Shown: in pieces, positions 63,004 through 64,000 of the stretch
Layout: each line of letters opens with the position of its first letter
How positions within the stretch are numbered: position 1 is the stretch's first letter
Source: Pelagophyceae sp. CCMP2097
Taxonomy: Eukaryota; Sar; Pelagophyceae
DNA: 64,000 nt
Direction: 5' to 3'
NCBI GenBank assembly: GCA_026770575.1
Contig: MU657185.1
Coordinates: forward strand, 251,998-315,997
The notes under the pieces: model-generated
Database searches by the model: none
Told to the model about the DNA's origin: nothing
Seen by the model: only the letters and a program-made list of their open reading frames with translations
Position numbers and translations under genes: made by a program

Positions 63004-64000
63004 GGCGACTAAGATTTGGCGATAAAATTGAATTTCTTTCCCCCGAAGCCTGAGACTCGATGGTGGCGGCGGCCTGCTGCGGCAGGCGCCGAAAAGGCTC
63101 GCCTGGGCCGTGATTCCCTTGCCCGGGAGCTGCCACGGTCGGTTGCGACGAGGACCAAGCCAATGTCGCAGTGAGCTTCACTGGTTCCAATTTGGTACTG
63201 AGTGGTCGTGGCATAAGAGCGGCTCCAAGCTCAAGTTTTGCGCGGACTGTACGCTCATCATGGTGATGGCTAATGCGCAGCCTTTGCTGGAAAAGGCCAC
63301 TGGCAAGTCCGCGGACGCAGCGCACGATTTCGGCGCGGGCCTCGGCAGTCCGTACGGTGCGGACGGCATGGACGGCTCGCACCGGTCCCGCGCAACGAGC
63401 GCGGCGCCGTAGGCCTGCGGCTCGAGGGGCAGCTACAGCAGTACTGCGTGGTGCTCGCGCAGGCGACGTACGGCTGGCGCGGCGAGGCGCACGCCGACCG
63501 TCCCGCGCCGCGAACCTGACGCCGTTCGAGGCCATGTTCGACGAGTCGCGCTGGCACGAGGCCTGGGCTGCGATCCTGACGCCATCGCGAGCCGCCGCGC
63601 GACGCTCGCGCACGCGTCGCCCGTCGCGGGCGTCCGCCGTCGTCACGGCAGTCGGCGGCATCGACGCGCACACGGCCAAGGTCACGGCGGCGCGCGCCAT
63701 CGGCGACCGCGGCGTGCCGGCGTGTTCTCAACGCACCGATCCAGGCGCCGCAGGGCCTCGTGCGCGACCTGGCCGCGTCGGCGTCGGGCTGGCACGACGC
63801 CGCCGCGACGTGGCCGTCCGTGCTGGCGCTCGAGGCCAACTTTAAGGCCATCCGCGCAGAGGCCTCGCCGCGGCCGCCGACGGCGACATGGTGCCGTGCG
63901 CGACTCGGTGGTGGCGGCTCTCGTCTCGGTCGGCGACCGGGCCGAGACCGACGACGTCTGCAGCGGCCTCATGGGGCCGCCGACGGTCGACGTGCTGCCG
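63004..64000 (+). other. probable partial multi-exon gene at window edge
   Basis: Several plus-strand pieces look coding in different frames: LRLEGQLQQYCVVLAQATYG (from ~63415), FEAMFDESRWHEAWAAILTP (~63527), VRDLAASASGWHDAAATWPS and VLALEANFKAIRAE (~63750-63865), and SVVAALVSVGDRAETDDVCS (~63905 to the end). Introns must link them and the gene continues past 64000. I could not fix the splice sites or recognise the family. Confidence 0.35.

Overview
The window looks like nuclear DNA from a compact, very GC-rich eukaryotic microalga. Spliceosomal introns of about 40-120 nt with GTGCGT/GTGAGT donors interrupt most genes and join frames in correct phase. Codon use is strongly GC-biased. A protein with a plastid-type leader, core histone genes, eS27 and a mitochondrial bL20 are present. 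Gene content (fused beta-alpha nitrile hydratase, many ankyrin, kelch and F-box proteins, a ZNFX1-type helicase) and repeat-derived introns fit a stramenopile, most likely a pelagophyte close to Aureococcus. That placement is inference from remembered gene content, not from a search.

Layout. 0.2-2.9 kb (-): SDR/F-box-like/kelch fusion. 3.8-5.2 (+): tail-anchored lactonase-type propeller. 5.8-7.0 (+): unknown disordered protein. 7.3-8.05 (+): mitochondrial ribosomal protein bL20. 8.2-20.8 (+): one 12-exon gene for a predicted 3,928-residue ankyrin/Ig-like protein. 20.9-22.4 (-): ubiquitin-like/zinc-finger protein. 22.5-31.1 (-): nine-exon gene for a predicted 2,683-residue SF1 helicase with NFX1-type zinc finger and three CbxX-type AAA+ modules. 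31.6-34.6 (-): two F-box proteins. 35.0-36.4 (+): plastid-type NAD(P)-binding protein. 36.7-37.8 (-): class II aldolase/adducin-fold protein. 38.0-39.6 (+): secreted-type ankyrin protein. 39.9-41.1 (+): TPR-like protein. 41.9-47.9 (+): REJ/GPS-type multi-pass membrane protein. 48.6-51.5: all four core histones as two divergent pairs (H2B/H2A and H3/H4), each with a 3' stem-loop. 51.6-52.1: a TIR element. 52.5-54.1 (-): damaged BTB-kelch gene. 54.3-55.8 (+): nitrile hydratase. 55.9-57.7 (-): tandem WW protein. 58.1-60.5 (-): tandem dysferlin-domain protein. 60.8-62.3 (+): conserved unknown coiled-coil protein. 62.5-62.7 (-): eS27. 62.7-64 kb: an ATG-less frame and a gene running off the edge.

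Genes are packed head-to-head, tail-to-tail or in series with no operon logic; the histones are the only clear functional cluster. The most unusual items are the helicase/AAA+ fusion, which carries a Tudor-like insert inside its first AAA+ module; a helicase intron that shares a 50-bp sequence with an intergenic repeat; the TIR element beside H4; and a tandem repeat that contains the stop codon of an F-box gene. Exon borders were worked out by eye from splice motifs and phase and have not been checked against transcripts.
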